From NCBI GenBank assembly GCA_020848635.1, contig JADLHS010000527.1, positions 1 through 35,408 of the forward strand: a DNA stretch of 35,408 nucleotides. The letters run 5' to 3'. Within the stretch, counting starts at the first letter, position 1; each line of letters starts with the position of its first letter. The DNA comes from Limisphaerales bacterium (lineage in GTDB: Bacteria > Verrucomicrobiota > Verrucomicrobiia > Limisphaerales > JADLHS01). Below, piece after piece: positions 23,855 through 32,402 of this stretch. The position numbers were made by a program, and so were the translations under genes. The notes under the pieces were generated by a model, which saw only the letters and a program-made list of their open reading frames with translations, searched no databases and was not told the origin of the DNA.

Positions 23855-25144
23855 ATGAAACAGAAGTTTTGCCTAGCGACCGGGGCCCTGCTGATCGCAG
23901 GCGTCACCGGGATCCTCTCCCAACCCGCAGGTGCGAACTACGACGAGGCGAACGTCCCAGTGTACACCCTGCCCGATCCGCTTGTTTGCCCCGACGGCAC
24001 GGTCGTAACTAATGCGGTGGGATGGCAGGAGAAACGCCGGCCGGAACTGGTGCGCCTGTTTGAGGAGCAGGTTTACGGTCGCGCGCCGGAACGACCCCGC
24101 GCCATGCGATTCGAAACGATTTCGGTGGTGACGAATGCCCTCGGCGGCCGGGCAACGCGAAAGGAAGTCGCGATCTGGTTCACCGGCAAAAAAGACGGGC
24201 CGAGCATGAACCTGCTGCTCTATCTGCCGAACGCCGCCCGGCAACCCGTGCCCGCGTTCCTCGGTTTGAGCTTCAATGGCAATCACGCGATCACCAGCGA
24301 ACCCGACGTCCGGCTCTCGGATCGCTGGCTGGTCGAACGCAAAGGCGGCTGCGTGACCAATAACCGCGCCACCGACGCCTGTCGAGGGAGCGAAACGTCG
24401 CGCTGGCCGGTGGAAAAAATCCTGGCCCGCGGTTACGCCCTGGCGACGGCGTATTACGGCGACCTCGAACCAGACTTCGCGGAAGGTTGGAAACAGGGCG
24501 TGCGCGCGGCGTTGAGCCCGACGGGCGCGAACCCGACATTCCCTCCCGACGCATGGGGCGCGATCGGCGCGTGGGCCTGGGGCTTGAGCCGCGCGCTGGA
24601 TTATCTGGAAACGGAGCGACCGGTGAACGCAAACCACGTCGCGGTGCTGGGCCACTCGCGGCTCGGGAAAACCGCGCTGTGGGCCGGCGCGCGGGATGAA
24701 CGGTTCGCCATCGTCATTTCCAATGACTCGGGCGAGGGCGGGGCGGCCCTAGCGCGAAGACGCTTCGGCGAACGCACCGCCGATCTCAACCGGGCGTTTC
24801 CCCATTGGTTTTCCGGCAACTTCAAAAAATATTCCGGGCGGGAGGACGATTTGCCGGTGGACCAGCACGAATTGCTCGCCTTGATTGCGCCACGACCGGT
24901 TTATGTCGCCAGCGCGACCGAGGATCTTTGGGCCGACCCGCGCGGGGAATTTTTGGCGGCGAAAGCGGCGGAACCGGTTTACCAGCTCTTTGGGCAGCCG
25001 GGCCTGGGCGTGAACCCCCAACCCGCCGCCGACCAGCCGGTGGGCGACGCCATCGGCTACCATCTGCGGAGCGGCAAACACGAGCTCACGGATTACGATT
25101 GGGCGCAGTATTTGAATTTCGCGGACCGCCATTTCCATCGGTGA
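23855..25144 (+). CDS. CE15-type glucuronoyl esterase
   Basis: A 429-residue secreted alpha/beta hydrolase (signal peptide 1-27). The CE15 nucleophile motif [11 protein letters not shown] places Ser268. His409 in [10 protein letters not shown] is the likely catalytic base, 141 residues later as in some bacterial CE15 enzymes. The acid position 23 residues after the serine is Asp291 (SNDSGEGG) where Glu is usual. Other CE15 features are [27 protein letters not shown], and [22 protein letters not shown]. These enzymes cut ester bonds between lignin and glucuronoxylan, or related uronate esters. Its fusion into a cstA operon suggests use of plant or algal polymer-derived carbon. Confidence 0.88.
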   Translation: MKQKFCLATGALLIAGVTGILSQPAGANYDEANVPVYTLPDPLVCPDGTVVTNAVGWQEKRRPELVRLFEEQVYGRAPERPRAMRFETISVVTNALGGRATRKEVAIWFTGKKDGPSMNLLLYLPNAARQPVPAFLGLSFNGNHAITSEPDVRLSDRWLVERKGGCVTNNRATDACRGSETSRWPVEKILARGYALATAYYGDLEPDFAEGWKQGVRAALSPTGANPTFPPDAWGAIGAWAWGLSRALDYLETERPVNANHVAVLGHSRLGKTALWAGARDERFAIVISNDSGEGGAALARRRFGERTADLNRAFPHWFSGNFKKYSGREDDLPVDQHELLALIAPRPVYVASATEDLWADPRGEFLAAKAAEPVYQLFGQPGLGVNPQPAADQPVGDAIGYHLRSGKHELTDYDWAQYLNFADRHFHR

Positions 25145-25167
25145 GCGGATGGATTACCCTTTCCGCG

Positions 25168-25743
25168 ATGCAACGCATTGGACTTTTTGGCGGATCGTTT
25201 GACCCGATTCACACCGGTCATCTTTTGCTGGCGCAGGCGGCGGTCGAAGAACTGGGTTTAACCCGGTTGTTCTTCATCCTCGCGGCGCAATCCCCCTTCA
25301 AGGCCGGCCATCAGTTCGCGCCCGCCACCGCCCGGATGCAATTGCTCCGGCTCGCCCTCGCGGGCAAAACCAACTGCGAAGTGGATGACCAGGAGATCAA
25401 TCGCGGTGGGGTTTCTTATACGATTGACACGGTGCGCGACTACGCCCGGCGCTTTCCGGACGCGCAACTGTATTATCTCATCGGTGCGGACAACGTAGCG
25501 AACCTGCCAAAATGGCGGGCGGAGGAGGAGCTGGCCCGACTCGCGGAGTTTGCGGTGATTCCCCGTCCCGGGGAGGCGGCTGAACCGCTGCCGCCGCTGT
25601 TTCGTGGACGAACACTCCAGGGCTTTCCGTTTGGCATCTCCGCGTCGCAGATTCGGGCGCGCGTCAAAACGGGTCAAACGATTGACCAGCTCGTGCCCGC
25701 CGCGGTCGCCGAGGCCATCGGCAACAATCGGCTTTATCTTTGA
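25168..25743 (+). CDS. nadD: nicotinate-nucleotide adenylyltransferase
   Basis: A 191-residue enzyme that adenylates nicotinate mononucleotide in NAD synthesis. The N-terminal GLFGGSFDPIHTGH (residues 5-18) holds the nucleotidyltransferase (T/H)xGH motif; VSYTIDTVR, LIGADNVANLPKW and the C-terminal ISASQIRARV are standard NadD segments. ATG 25168 is chosen because it begins exactly at the conserved MQRIGLFGG strand. It is followed, with the stop nearly touching, by rsfS; nadD-rsfS is a very common pair in bacteria. Confidence 0.95.
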   Translation: MQRIGLFGGSFDPIHTGHLLLAQAAVEELGLTRLFFILAAQSPFKAGHQFAPATARMQLLRLALAGKTNCEVDDQEINRGGVSYTIDTVRDYARRFPDAQLYYLIGADNVANLPKWRAEEELARLAEFAVIPRPGEAAEPLPPLFRGRTLQGFPFGISASQIRARVKTGQTIDQLVPAAVAEAIGNNRLYL

Positions 25744-25769
25744 GCCATTCTCCCGCAAGCTCCCGAGTG

Positions 25770-26147
25770 ATGGATTCAAAAAAACTGGCCCTGCTGTGCC
25801 GCGAGTTCGCTGACAACCGGAAAGCGGAGGATATCGTGGTCCTTGATGTGCGGAAGCTTTCGAGCGTGACGGATTATTTCGTGATCGCGTCCGGCACAAG
25901 CGAACCGCATCTGCGGGCCATCCTGAATGAGATCACCGACAAGCTCCGCGACGAGCACGCAGTCCGTCCGCGAGTCGTGGACGGGACAATGCAGGGCGCC
26001 TGGGTGGTGCTGGATTTCTTCGACGTGATCGTCCATGTCCTGCGCACCGACGCGCGCGCGCGTTACGACTTGGAAGGGTTGTGGGGCGATGCCCCCAAGG
26101 TGAAGCCGCGCGTGGCGAAAGTTGTGAATAAAGTCGCAAAACGGTAA
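25770..26147 (+). CDS. rsfS: ribosome silencing factor RsfS
   Basis: A 125-residue protein of the RsfS/Iojap family, which binds ribosomal protein uL14 (L14) and blocks subunit joining under nutrient limitation. Family features are AEDIVVLDVRKLSSVTDYFVIASGTS, then HLRAILNEI, and WVVLDFFDVIVHVL with a YDLEGLWGD ending. ATG 25770 is preferred over a TTG at 25740. It follows nadD, its usual partner. A 192-bp gap after it precedes the rmd gene. Confidence 0.93.
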   Translation: MDSKKLALLCREFADNRKAEDIVVLDVRKLSSVTDYFVIASGTSEPHLRAILNEITDKLRDEHAVRPRVVDGTMQGAWVVLDFFDVIVHVLRTDARARYDLEGLWGDAPKVKPRVAKVVNKVAKR

Positions 26148-26305
26148 TCGGTCGCGGACAAGAGTTCCGGGTTCGCGTCCTCCGCCTCGCTCGAACCCAA
26201 CCAAGATTCGAGGCGAAAGACGCGAATGCCGATCCGGCGGACGGCAAACGCGTTTCAACGTCAGCATCACCCCTCAACCACCTGCTTCCACGGTTCGGAT
26301 CCGCT

Positions 26306-26333
26306 TTGACAACCCCAATGGCAACGGGATACT
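26306..26333 (+). promoter_or_regulatory. candidate sigma-70-like promoter very close to the rmd start
   Basis: TTGACA (26306-26311), a perfect -35 consensus, is followed after 16 bases by GATACT (26328-26333), which matches TATAAT at four positions. The rmd ATG begins only seven bases after the -10 box. Transcription would then start at or within a base or two of the ATG, giving a leaderless mRNA; no Shine-Dalgarno sequence is present. This is a sequence match only. Confidence 0.4.
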
Positions 26334-26339
26334 CGCGCC

Positions 26340-27311
26340 ATGCGAGTGCTCATTACCGGAGTTACCGGATTTGTCGGCAGCCACATGGCGGAGTACGGAT
26401 TGGCGCAGGGGGCCGAGGTGTTCGGCGCCAGCCGCTGGCGCAGCAACACCGAAAACATCGAACGGCTCCGCAGCCAAATTCAGTTGGTGGAAGCGGACTT
26501 GCGCGACCCTTCCTCCGTGGCGGAGATGCTGGCCGTGACCCGGCCCGACTGGATTTTCCATCTCGCCGGCCAGAGTCAAGTGATGACATCCTGGCACGCA
26601 CCGGCGGAGACATTGCAGACGAACGTGATCGGTCAGGTTCACCTGCTGGAAGCGATCCGCCACCGGGGCATGCCTTTTCCCCGGTTGCTGGTGGTGGGGT
26701 CGAGCGAGGAATACGGGCTGGTGGCCGAGCGGGAGTTACCGGTGACGGAGGAACATCAGTTGCGCCCGCTCTCGCCGTACGCGGTGAGCAAAGTCGCGCA
26801 GGACCTGCTGGCCCATCAATACTTTTATAGCTACGGCATTCCCTGCCTCCGGGCGCGGGCATTCAATCATGACGGACCGCGGCGCGGCGAGGTGTTTGTG
26901 ACCTCCGCGTTTGCCAAGCAGATCGCCGAGATTGAACTGGGGCTCCGGGAGCCAGTCCTGCTCGTGGGCAACTTGAAAGCCCGCCGCGATTACACCGACG
27001 TGCGCGACATTGTGCGCGGCTACTGGCTCTTGTTGGAAAAAGGCACGCCCGGCGAAGTTTATAATCTTTGCTCCGGCAAATCCCACGCGATTCAGGAGAT
27101 TCTGGATTTCTTCCTCGCCAACTCCGCGGTCCGCACCATTGAGGTCCGCGAAGACCCGACGCGACTGCGCCCGTCCGACCTGCCCAATCTTTACGGCAGC
27201 CCCGCCCGCATCCACGCCGCGACCGGCTGGCACGCGGCGATCCCATTTGAACAGACCCTGAAGGACGTGCTCGACTATTGGCGGGAGCGGGTGCGGCGCC
27301 TGCCGCGGTAA
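26340..27311 (+). CDS. rmd: GDP-6-deoxy-D-mannose reductase (SDR, RMD-like)
   Basis: A 323-residue extended short-chain dehydrogenase. NAD(P)-binding GVTGFVGSH lies at 7-15, FHLAGQSQVMTSW at about 73, GSSEEYG near 120, and the catalytic YxxxK is Tyr147/Lys151 in SPYAVSKVA. AFNHDGPRRG and LRPSDLPNLYGSPARI follow. The SSEEYG, FVTSAFAKQI and RDYTDVRDIV segments fit RMD better than GDP-mannose 4,6-dehydratase. RMD reduces GDP-4-keto-6-deoxymannose to GDP-D-rhamnose for surface polysaccharide. The dehydratase gene (gmd) is not in the window. It converges with a glycosyltransferase gene 39 bp away, consistent with a polysaccharide role. Confidence 0.85.
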   Translation: MRVLITGVTGFVGSHMAEYGLAQGAEVFGASRWRSNTENIERLRSQIQLVEADLRDPSSVAEMLAVTRPDWIFHLAGQSQVMTSWHAPAETLQTNVIGQVHLLEAIRHRGMPFPRLLVVGSSEEYGLVAERELPVTEEHQLRPLSPYAVSKVAQDLLAHQYFYSYGIPCLRARAFNHDGPRRGEVFVTSAFAKQIAEIELGLREPVLLVGNLKARRDYTDVRDIVRGYWLLLEKGTPGEVYNLCSGKSHAIQEILDFFLANSAVRTIEVREDPTRLRPSDLPNLYGSPARIHAATGWHAAIPFEQTLKDVLDYWRERVRRLPR

Positions 27312-27350
27312 GTTCTCCGCCAGGCCGCAACGCTGCGGGCCCAGCGGAAA

Positions 27351-28478
27351 TTAGAGCTTGGGAATCATCTTCGGCCCGGCCGTTTCTCCGCGGGCCCGCG
27401 CCTCGAACCAATCACACGCCGCCGGCAGGATGCGATCCCAATGCATCGTCTGGGCGCGTTCCCAGGCGCCACGGCGATACCGTTGATAACGCGCGTCATC
27501 GCCGAGCAAGCGGGCGAGGCAATCGGCCAATGCGGCCGGGGTTTCCTGCGGCGCCACGAGGCCGGTCTGGTCATGCAACGTGGATTCCCGCAAGCCTGCC
27601 ACGGGATAAACCACCGCTGGCGTGCCCAGCGCGTTGGCCTCAATCACATTCAACCCCCAGCCTTCGCGCACGGAGGTGTGCAGCAGGAGATGGGCTTCGC
27701 GCAGAATCAGATCCTTGTCCGCCTCGGACAAAAGCCCGGTGAACTTGATGGCGTCACCCAATTGCAAACTCGCGGCTTCCTGCCGGAGGGCGGCTTCCAA
27801 CTCGCCACCGCCCACAACCGTCAACCGGGCCGGCACACCGCGCTGCCGCAGTTCAGCCAGCGTTTGGAGGCAATGATTGACCCGTTTGTTGGGCGCGAGC
27901 CGACAGACAACGGCCAGCCGCAACGGCGCGGAGAGGGGCTTGGCATCCAGGACCGGCAACGCCCGCGTGTGAACACCGTACCGGATGATGGTGACATTCT
28001 GCACGCCGTGACCATGGAGCCCATCGCGGGTGGACTCACACGCTGTCCAAAACGGCACGCGGCGGTAAAGCCAGTGCGTCCAGCGATCCTGCCAGCGGCC
28101 GAAAGCAGCCACCGGCGGCGAGTAGAAAGTATCCCAAATCGGACCCAACACTTCGTGCAGATAGGCGATGCACTGGGTCCGACACCACCACGGTGCAAAC
28201 CAGGCAATGCCATGATGCTGATCTATGACCAGCTGGAACGGCAGCTGGAGGCGGTACCATTTTATGGCTTTGAAGATGGAACCACCCACACCTCCACCGC
28301 GAATAATGTGGATCCCTTCGATGGTCTCCTCGGCCGGCGCTCCGGCAAATTGATTGGCATACCAATAAACCTCATGCCCGCGTTGCACCAAGGCCGCAAG
28401 ATACGCTTGGGTTACCCGCTCGGCCCCACCCGCGAGCGGATTCTTCGGATCGCGCCAGTTCAGCATCAAGAAGCGCAT
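27351..28478 (-). CDS. GT4-family glycosyltransferase
   Basis: A 375-residue GT-B glycosyltransferase. The N-terminal domain begins FLMLNWRDPKNPLAGGAE, an acceptor-side glycine loop. The C-terminal domain has VCRLAPNKRVNHCL and the donor-binding signature REGWGLNVIEANALGTP. It would use a nucleotide sugar, possibly the GDP-deoxyhexose made by the neighbouring RMD, to extend an extracellular glycan at the cytoplasmic membrane face. ATG 28478 is preferred to TTG 28487. It lies 45 bp after the heptose-phosphate adenylyltransferase on the same strand, probably in one operon. The exact donor and acceptor cannot be read from sequence. Confidence 0.9.
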   Translation of the reverse strand: MRFLMLNWRDPKNPLAGGAERVTQAYLAALVQRGHEVYWYANQFAGAPAEETIEGIHIIRGGGVGGSIFKAIKWYRLQLPFQLVIDQHHGIAWFAPWWCRTQCIAYLHEVLGPIWDTFYSPPVAAFGRWQDRWTHWLYRRVPFWTACESTRDGLHGHGVQNVTIIRYGVHTRALPVLDAKPLSAPLRLAVVCRLAPNKRVNHCLQTLAELRQRGVPARLTVVGGGELEAALRQEAASLQLGDAIKFTGLLSEADKDLILREAHLLLHTSVREGWGLNVIEANALGTPAVVYPVAGLRESTLHDQTGLVAPQETPAALADCLARLLGDDARYQRYRRGAWERAQTMHWDRILPAACDWFEARARGETAGPKMIPKL

Positions 28479-28523
28479 GTCACGCAAATATCACCAACCC
28501 CTGGCCCCGTGTGCGCACCGCTT

Positions 28524-29009
28524 TCATAGCCGCATGATTTTTTCCAGCAAGGTAGTGGTGGATTTGCCCGGCACAAACGGAAGAAAGACAATTCGTCCCC
28601 CGTCCTGCTCCACCGCCCGGCGCTCATCTTGATTGACGGTTTCCAACGTATAGTCGCCCCCCTTGACATAGATGTCGGGCCGGGCCGCAGCGAGAAAGCG
28701 GGTGGCGGTCTTTTCAGCAAAGATGCAAACGCCGTCCACACTTTGCAGCGCAGCGACCACGGCGGCGCGATCGGCTTCCGGGTTCACCGGGCGGGTGTCA
28801 CCTTTCAACTGCCGCACCGAAACGTCGCCATTCAGGCCCAAGAGGAGCGCGTCGCCCTGATTGCGGGCGGATTCCAGATAAGTAACGTGGCCAAGGTGAA
28901 GCAGATCAAAGCAGCCGTTGGTGACGACCAGCCGCTGGCCGCTGGCACGCCGGGCCGCACGCCACGCCGGCAAATCTTCCCATGCCACAATTTTGTCCTG
29001 GAAACGCAT
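28524..29009 (-). CDS. hldE2/rfaE2: D-glycero-beta-D-manno-heptose-1-phosphate adenylyltransferase
   Basis: A 161-residue nucleotidyltransferase equivalent to the C-terminal half of E. coli HldE. The catalytic motif TNGCFDLLHLGHVTYL is at about residues 30-45, followed by GLNGDVSVRQLKGDTRPVN and PDIYVKGGDYT. It activates heptose-1-phosphate with ATP to ADP-heptose for lipopolysaccharide core or S-layer glycan. The kinase half is a separate gene elsewhere, as in many non-enterobacterial genomes. ATG 29009 starts at a natural N-terminus. It lies between ubiE and the glycosyltransferase on the same strand. Confidence 0.92.
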   Translation of the reverse strand: MRFQDKIVAWEDLPAWRAARRASGQRLVVTNGCFDLLHLGHVTYLESARNQGDALLLGLNGDVSVRQLKGDTRPVNPEADRAAVVAALQSVDGVCIFAEKTATRFLAAARPDIYVKGGDYTLETVNQDERRAVEQDGGRIVFLPFVPGKSTTTLLEKIMRL

Positions 29010-29089
29010 GCGATAATTCTGACCGAAGCGGTTTCGCCTTGGCAACGAGATTCAAGACCGGGAGGGAGATTTCCGCAGCGACCACAAAG

Positions 29090-29812
29090 TTACCTGGCCT
29101 TCTCCCCGTAATTGATGCTCATCGCGCCGCCAAGGAAATTTTCGACGCGCACCTGGATCAATCCCAGTTCCCGCATCCGGGCCGCCACGCCCCGCTGCGC
29201 CGGGTAATGCCGGAGTGATTCCAAAATATAGGCGTAGGCGCTGGCATTCCGGCAAACCACCAGACCCAGCAAGGGCACAAACAAGCGCAGGTAGCTGAAA
29301 TAAACCGCGCGCCACAGGCGGTTGTCCGGCTTGCCAAAGTCCAGCACGAGTAGGCGCGCGCCGGGTTTGGCGACCCGCACCATTTCGCTCAAACCAGTCT
29401 CCCAGCTCGCCAGGTTGCGCAAACCATAGCCCACCGTAACGATGTCAAAACCGGTGTCAGCAGGAAACGGAAGGCACATCGCATCCCCCTGAATGAACTG
29501 GGGGCCAACCCCACCGGCGCCCGCCGCCCGCCGGGTGGCAACCGCGAGCATCGGCGCACTGAAGTCCAGCCCGATGACTTCCGCTCCGCCGGCCGCCAGC
29601 ACGAAGGCTAGGTCGCCGGTACCACAGCAAATGTCCAGGGCGCGGTCGCCAGGCCTTGGGGCGGCGCAAGCCACCAAGCGCTGCTTCCAGCGGCGGTGCA
29701 GCCCCAGACTCTGCAGATCGTTGATAAAATCGTAGCGCGGAGCGATGGCGGCGAACAATTCGTTCACCTTGCCGGCGCGTTCGGCGCCCGGACTAAAAAA
29801 AGCGTTTCCCAT
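29090..29812 (-). CDS. ubiE/menG: demethylmenaquinone/ubiquinone methyltransferase
   Basis: A 240-residue class I SAM-dependent methyltransferase of the UbiE/MenG family, methylating the quinone ring in menaquinone (or ubiquinone) synthesis. Signature segments are VNELFAAIAPRYDFINDLQSLGLHRRWK, split here across residues 16-44, the SAM site LDICCGTGDLAF near 58-69, and GYGLRNLASWETGLSEM, the second UbiE signature. ATG 29812 is preferred; open codons upstream are unlike the family. Verrucomicrobia usually use menaquinone, so menG is more likely. It is transcribed away from the receiver gene across a 167-bp spacer. Confidence 0.94.
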   Translation of the reverse strand: MGNAFFSPGAERAGKVNELFAAIAPRYDFINDLQSLGLHRRWKQRLVACAAPRPGDRALDICCGTGDLAFVLAAGGAEVIGLDFSAPMLAVATRRAAGAGGVGPQFIQGDAMCLPFPADTGFDIVTVGYGLRNLASWETGLSEMVRVAKPGARLLVLDFGKPDNRLWRAVYFSYLRLFVPLLGLVVCRNASAYAYILESLRHYPAQRGVAARMRELGLIQVRVENFLGGAMSINYGEKAR

Positions 29813-29979
29813 GTTGGACAAAGCCGTCCCGATATTGAGCAGCCGGCGCGGGCACGGCGAATCAATTCGTCCGCCAAGGCCGAGCACAAACCGGCAATAC
29901 CGGCTGGGCCGGCAAGGGAATGGCGCTTGGTTTGATTGTTGCTAAAGAAACAGCACCCGCGAGGCGGGAATAAAACATT

Positions 29980-30384
29980 ATGAACAAAAAGAAGATTTTG
30001 GTGGTAGATGACGACGCCGTGGTCATCAAATCGCTATCCATCAAACTCATGGCCAATGGATTTGCGGTTGTCAGCGCTCGGGACGGCGCCGACGCCGTCA
30101 ATGCCGTTCGCACCCAAAAACCAGATCTCATCCTGCTCGACATCACTTTTCCGACGGACGTGAGCAGCGTGGCGTGGGATGGCTTTCTCATCATGGAGTG
30201 GTTAAAACGTTTGGACGAAGCGGCCACGATTCCGATTATTGTGATTACGGGCGGTGATCGCGAGAAATACGAGCCGCGGGCAAAAGCCGCCGGGGCCACG
30301 GCCTTCTTTCACAAGCCAATCAAGCATGATGAGCTTTGCGAGCTGATTCGCCGGACGCTGAATCTGGAACCCGCGACCGCCTGA
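29980..30384 (+). CDS. stand-alone response-regulator receiver
   Basis: A 134-residue CheY-like protein with no output domain. The acidic triad DDD is at residues 10-12, the phospho-acceptor is Asp54 (LILLDITFP), the switch Thr is Thr90 (IVITGG) and Lys112 is in FFHKPIKH. An extended loop follows Asp54 (TDVSSVAWDG). It would be phosphorylated by a histidine kinase or phosphotransfer protein. The next gene, 20 bp later, encodes a small HDxxN protein, so the two likely form a phosphorelay module. The divergent spacer at 29813-29979 must hold promoters for this gene and for ubiE. Confidence 0.93.
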   Translation: MNKKKILVVDDDAVVIKSLSIKLMANGFAVVSARDGADAVNAVRTQKPDLILLDITFPTDVSSVAWDGFLIMEWLKRLDEAATIPIIVITGGDREKYEPRAKAAGATAFFHKPIKHDELCELIRRTLNLEPATA

Positions 30385-30404
30385 CGCACCAACGCAAACC
30401 GCGT

Positions 30405-30674
30405 ATGCCCACCGCGAACCTGAACCTGCCCAGCCAACCGGTGACCCTGGCGGTCAGCCAGATTGAACAGTTGAACCAGCAACTCTCCAACCTGCGGCAC
30501 GACATTAACAATCATCTTTCACTCATGCTGGCGGCGGCCGAAGTCATGCGCCGCAAGCCCGAAGCGGCCGAACGCATGTCCGCGACGTTTGAAGACCAGC
30601 CGCGCAAAGTCACCGCCGCAATGCTCAAGTTTTCGGCGGAGTTCGAAAAAAGCCTCGCGATCAAGAAAAGCTGA
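30405..30674 (+). CDS. small helical HDxxN protein, possible phosphotransfer partner
   Basis: An 89-residue protein with a long helix containing LRHDINNHLSLML, where His32-Asp33 and Asn36 match the HDxxN H-box of Spo0B-type and LytS/AgrC-type dimerisation domains. A second helix runs from about residue 54 to 88, giving the helical-hairpin size of a DHp domain without any ATPase domain. This arrangement, next to a lone receiver, suggests a Spo0B-like phosphotransferase. ATG 30405 is preferred to an in-frame ATG 30336 that would overlap the receiver gene. Family assignment is by motif only. Confidence 0.6.
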   Translation: MPTANLNLPSQPVTLAVSQIEQLNQQLSNLRHDINNHLSLMLAAAEVMRRKPEAAERMSATFEDQPRKVTAAMLKFSAEFEKSLAIKKS

Positions 30675-30799
30675 CGCCCGTCAGGTTTCCGCTGCCTTTC
30701 GGTTATCTCCGTGCCGCCGTGTAACCACGGCGGGCTGCCCGGCGTCCTTTCCTCCAACGAACCGGAAGGTTTTAACACCGCCCGGACGAAAGGTACTGA

Positions 30800-31390
30800 A
30801 TGAAATGCCCACTTGAGCCAAAGCCGCTTGTGCGCAAGATGGCTTTTGCCATCACCGTCTCTGTGTTGCTCCATAGCCTGCCTGCCGCCCTCGCCCAACC
30901 CAATCCTAAAGCGCCCAACCGTCGCCCGCCGCCGGCGGGAGCTGAGCGGCAAGGCGGGCAACCCCAACCGGGCGTCCCGGAGGGTCGGGCCTTGCCCGTG
31001 CTGGAACGGGTGTTGACCGAGGAACAACGCGAAACCCTGCACGCCGCGATGGCAGCACAGCGCGCCCCGATGCGCAGTCTGGAGGCAAAGGTCCGCGCCG
31101 CCCGCCAGGCACTCATGCGGGCCTCGCTCAACGATAAGTTTGATGAAGAGGCGGTGCGCGCCAAGGCATTGGAAGTTGGCAAGCTGGACGTCGAGTTGGC
31201 CGTACTGCGGGCCAAAGCATTATCCCAGGTGCAACCACCGCTTTCCATGGAACAGCTCGAGAAAATTGTAAATCCACTGCCGCCGCGGGAAATGGATGGC
31301 CCGCCCGATGGCCCGCGCCCCCGGCGGGATAATCGTCTCCCGCCCGCCCCCCGCGACCGGCCAGTCGCACCGAAACCTGATTCGCAATAG
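30800..31390 (+). CDS. secreted LTxxQ-like (Spy/CpxP-type) protein
   Basis: A 196-residue protein with a signal peptide (about 12-32, ending ALAQ), a Pro/Arg-rich linker, and a helical middle. LTEEQRETLHAAMAAQ begins the helices at about residue 72, which continue through RAARQALMRASLNDKF, and a Pro/Arg tail follows. The LTxxQ motif and the helix pattern resemble Spy/CpxP/ZraP periplasmic chaperones or sensors. Its stop (31390) is one base before ATG 31392 of the ECF sigma gene. It heads the operon and may be a regulated target or a ligand-sensing component. Confidence 0.65.
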   Translation: MKCPLEPKPLVRKMAFAITVSVLLHSLPAALAQPNPKAPNRRPPPAGAERQGGQPQPGVPEGRALPVLERVLTEEQRETLHAAMAAQRAPMRSLEAKVRAARQALMRASLNDKFDEEAVRAKALEVGKLDVELAVLRAKALSQVQPPLSMEQLEKIVNPLPPREMDGPPDGPRPRRDNRLPPAPRDRPVAPKPDSQ

Positions 31391-31391
31391 A

Positions 31392-32057
31392 ATGGTTTCA
31401 GATGTGATCTCGGCGCCAACGCTTCCGGGAGCGGCGGCTTTTGCGATTGAGCCCAAGAATCGCTCTGGCATAGTCGCACGCATGGAACCGACCGAGGCGG
31501 AGTTGATCGTGGCCGCTGTCAAAGGCGACGCCGCGAGCTTCGAGCCGTTGGTGCAAAAATACTCGCCCCGCGTCTTCGCCACGGCCCGGCGCTACGCCCG
31601 GTTGGAACGCGAGGTCGAGGACATCGCCCAGGAAATCTGGGTCAAGGCCTTTCAGAAACTAGGCAGCTTCCGCGGGGAAGCGCCGTTCGAGCATTGGCTG
31701 ATGCGCCTGGCGGTACGGACGTGTTACGATTTTCTCCGCGCCCACCAACGCAATCGCGAGTCCGCCTTTTCCGAGCTTTCCGAACCCGAGGATGACTGGC
31801 TGGAGCGATTCGCCGCCGCGCCCGAATCCGTTAATGAACACGCGGAGGCCGCGAAGTTGCTCGTCGAGCGGGTTCTCGCGCAGATGGCCCCCGCCAGCCG
31901 GCTCATCATCACGCTCCTGGAAATTGAGGATCGCAGCGTGAAGGAGATCGCCGGACTCACCGGCTGGTCCGTGCCCCTCGTCAAAGTCCGGGCTTTCCGC
32001 GCCCGCGCCGAAATGCGAAAAATCCTCACCCGCATTGCCCAGGACAAGTATTTGTAA
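31392..32057 (+). CDS. ECF-family RNA polymerase sigma factor
   Basis: Sigma-2 is seen in FEPLVQKYSPRVFATARRYA, then VEDIAQEIWVKAFQKLGSF and APFEHWLMRLAVRTCYDFLR. Sigma-4 is in MAPASRLIITLLEIEDRSVKEIAGLTGWS, shown here in parts, with VPLVKVRAFRARAEMRK as the recognition helix. ATG 31392 (221 residues) is one base after the preceding stop, favouring coupling; ATG 31482 (191 residues) gives the standard ECF length and is a strong alternative. Downstream lie a one-helix protein and an LTxxQ protein, which fits an anti-sigma/sensor pair. It would direct transcription of an envelope-stress or metal-response regulon. Confidence 0.93.
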   Translation: MVSDVISAPTLPGAAAFAIEPKNRSGIVARMEPTEAELIVAAVKGDAASFEPLVQKYSPRVFATARRYARLEREVEDIAQEIWVKAFQKLGSFRGEAPFEHWLMRLAVRTCYDFLRAHQRNRESAFSELSEPEDDWLERFAAAPESVNEHAEAAKLLVERVLAQMAPASRLIITLLEIEDRSVKEIAGLTGWSVPLVKVRAFRARAEMRKILTRIAQDKYL

Positions 32058-32096
32058 CCCCCAAAACCCCGTGTCCGTCTGGCATAATTGTTCACG

Positions 32097-32402
32097 ATGA
32101 ACCTAGAACCTCTGCAACAAAAACTGCTCGCCGCCGCCCGCGCCCACCCGCCGGCGGATCGCGTGCCGTACGCGTTCGAGCAGCGCATCCGCGCCCACCT
32201 TAGCACGTTGCCGCCGGTTGACCTCGCCGCGCTTTGGGCCCGGGCGCTGTGGCGCGCGGCGGTTACTTGTGTTGCCGTCACCCTTTTGCTCGCCACTTGG
32301 TCGTTCGTCCAGTCCCCCGCGTCCTCCACGACCGAAGACCTTTCCCAGCAGTTTGAACAAACCCTGCTCGCGGCGGCGGATCAACTGGAGGAAACCTGGT
32401 GA
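32097..32402 (+). CDS. short one-helix membrane protein, putative anti-sigma factor
   Basis: This 101-residue protein has a cytoplasmic-type N-terminal half (about 1-50), one membrane helix (about 51-68, AAVTCVAVTLLLATWSFV), and a short outer acidic segment. There is no zinc-binding H-x3-C-x2-C anti-sigma motif. Its size, topology and place directly after the ECF gene match CnrY-like anti-sigma factors. ATG 32097 is preferred to TTG 32088. It overlaps the next gene by four bases (GTGA). Function inferred from context. Confidence 0.68.
   Translation: MNLEPLQQKLLAAARAHPPADRVPYAFEQRIRAHLSTLPPVDLAALWARALWRAAVTCVAVTLLLATWSFVQSPASSTTEDLSQQFEQTLLAAADQLEETW

Noticed and set aside
29930-29972. Short CCCGC/GCGGG hairpin before the receiver gene
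   Set aside because: It could be a terminator for something on either strand, but no gene ends there, there is no T-run of useful length, and it lies in the receiver's own leader.
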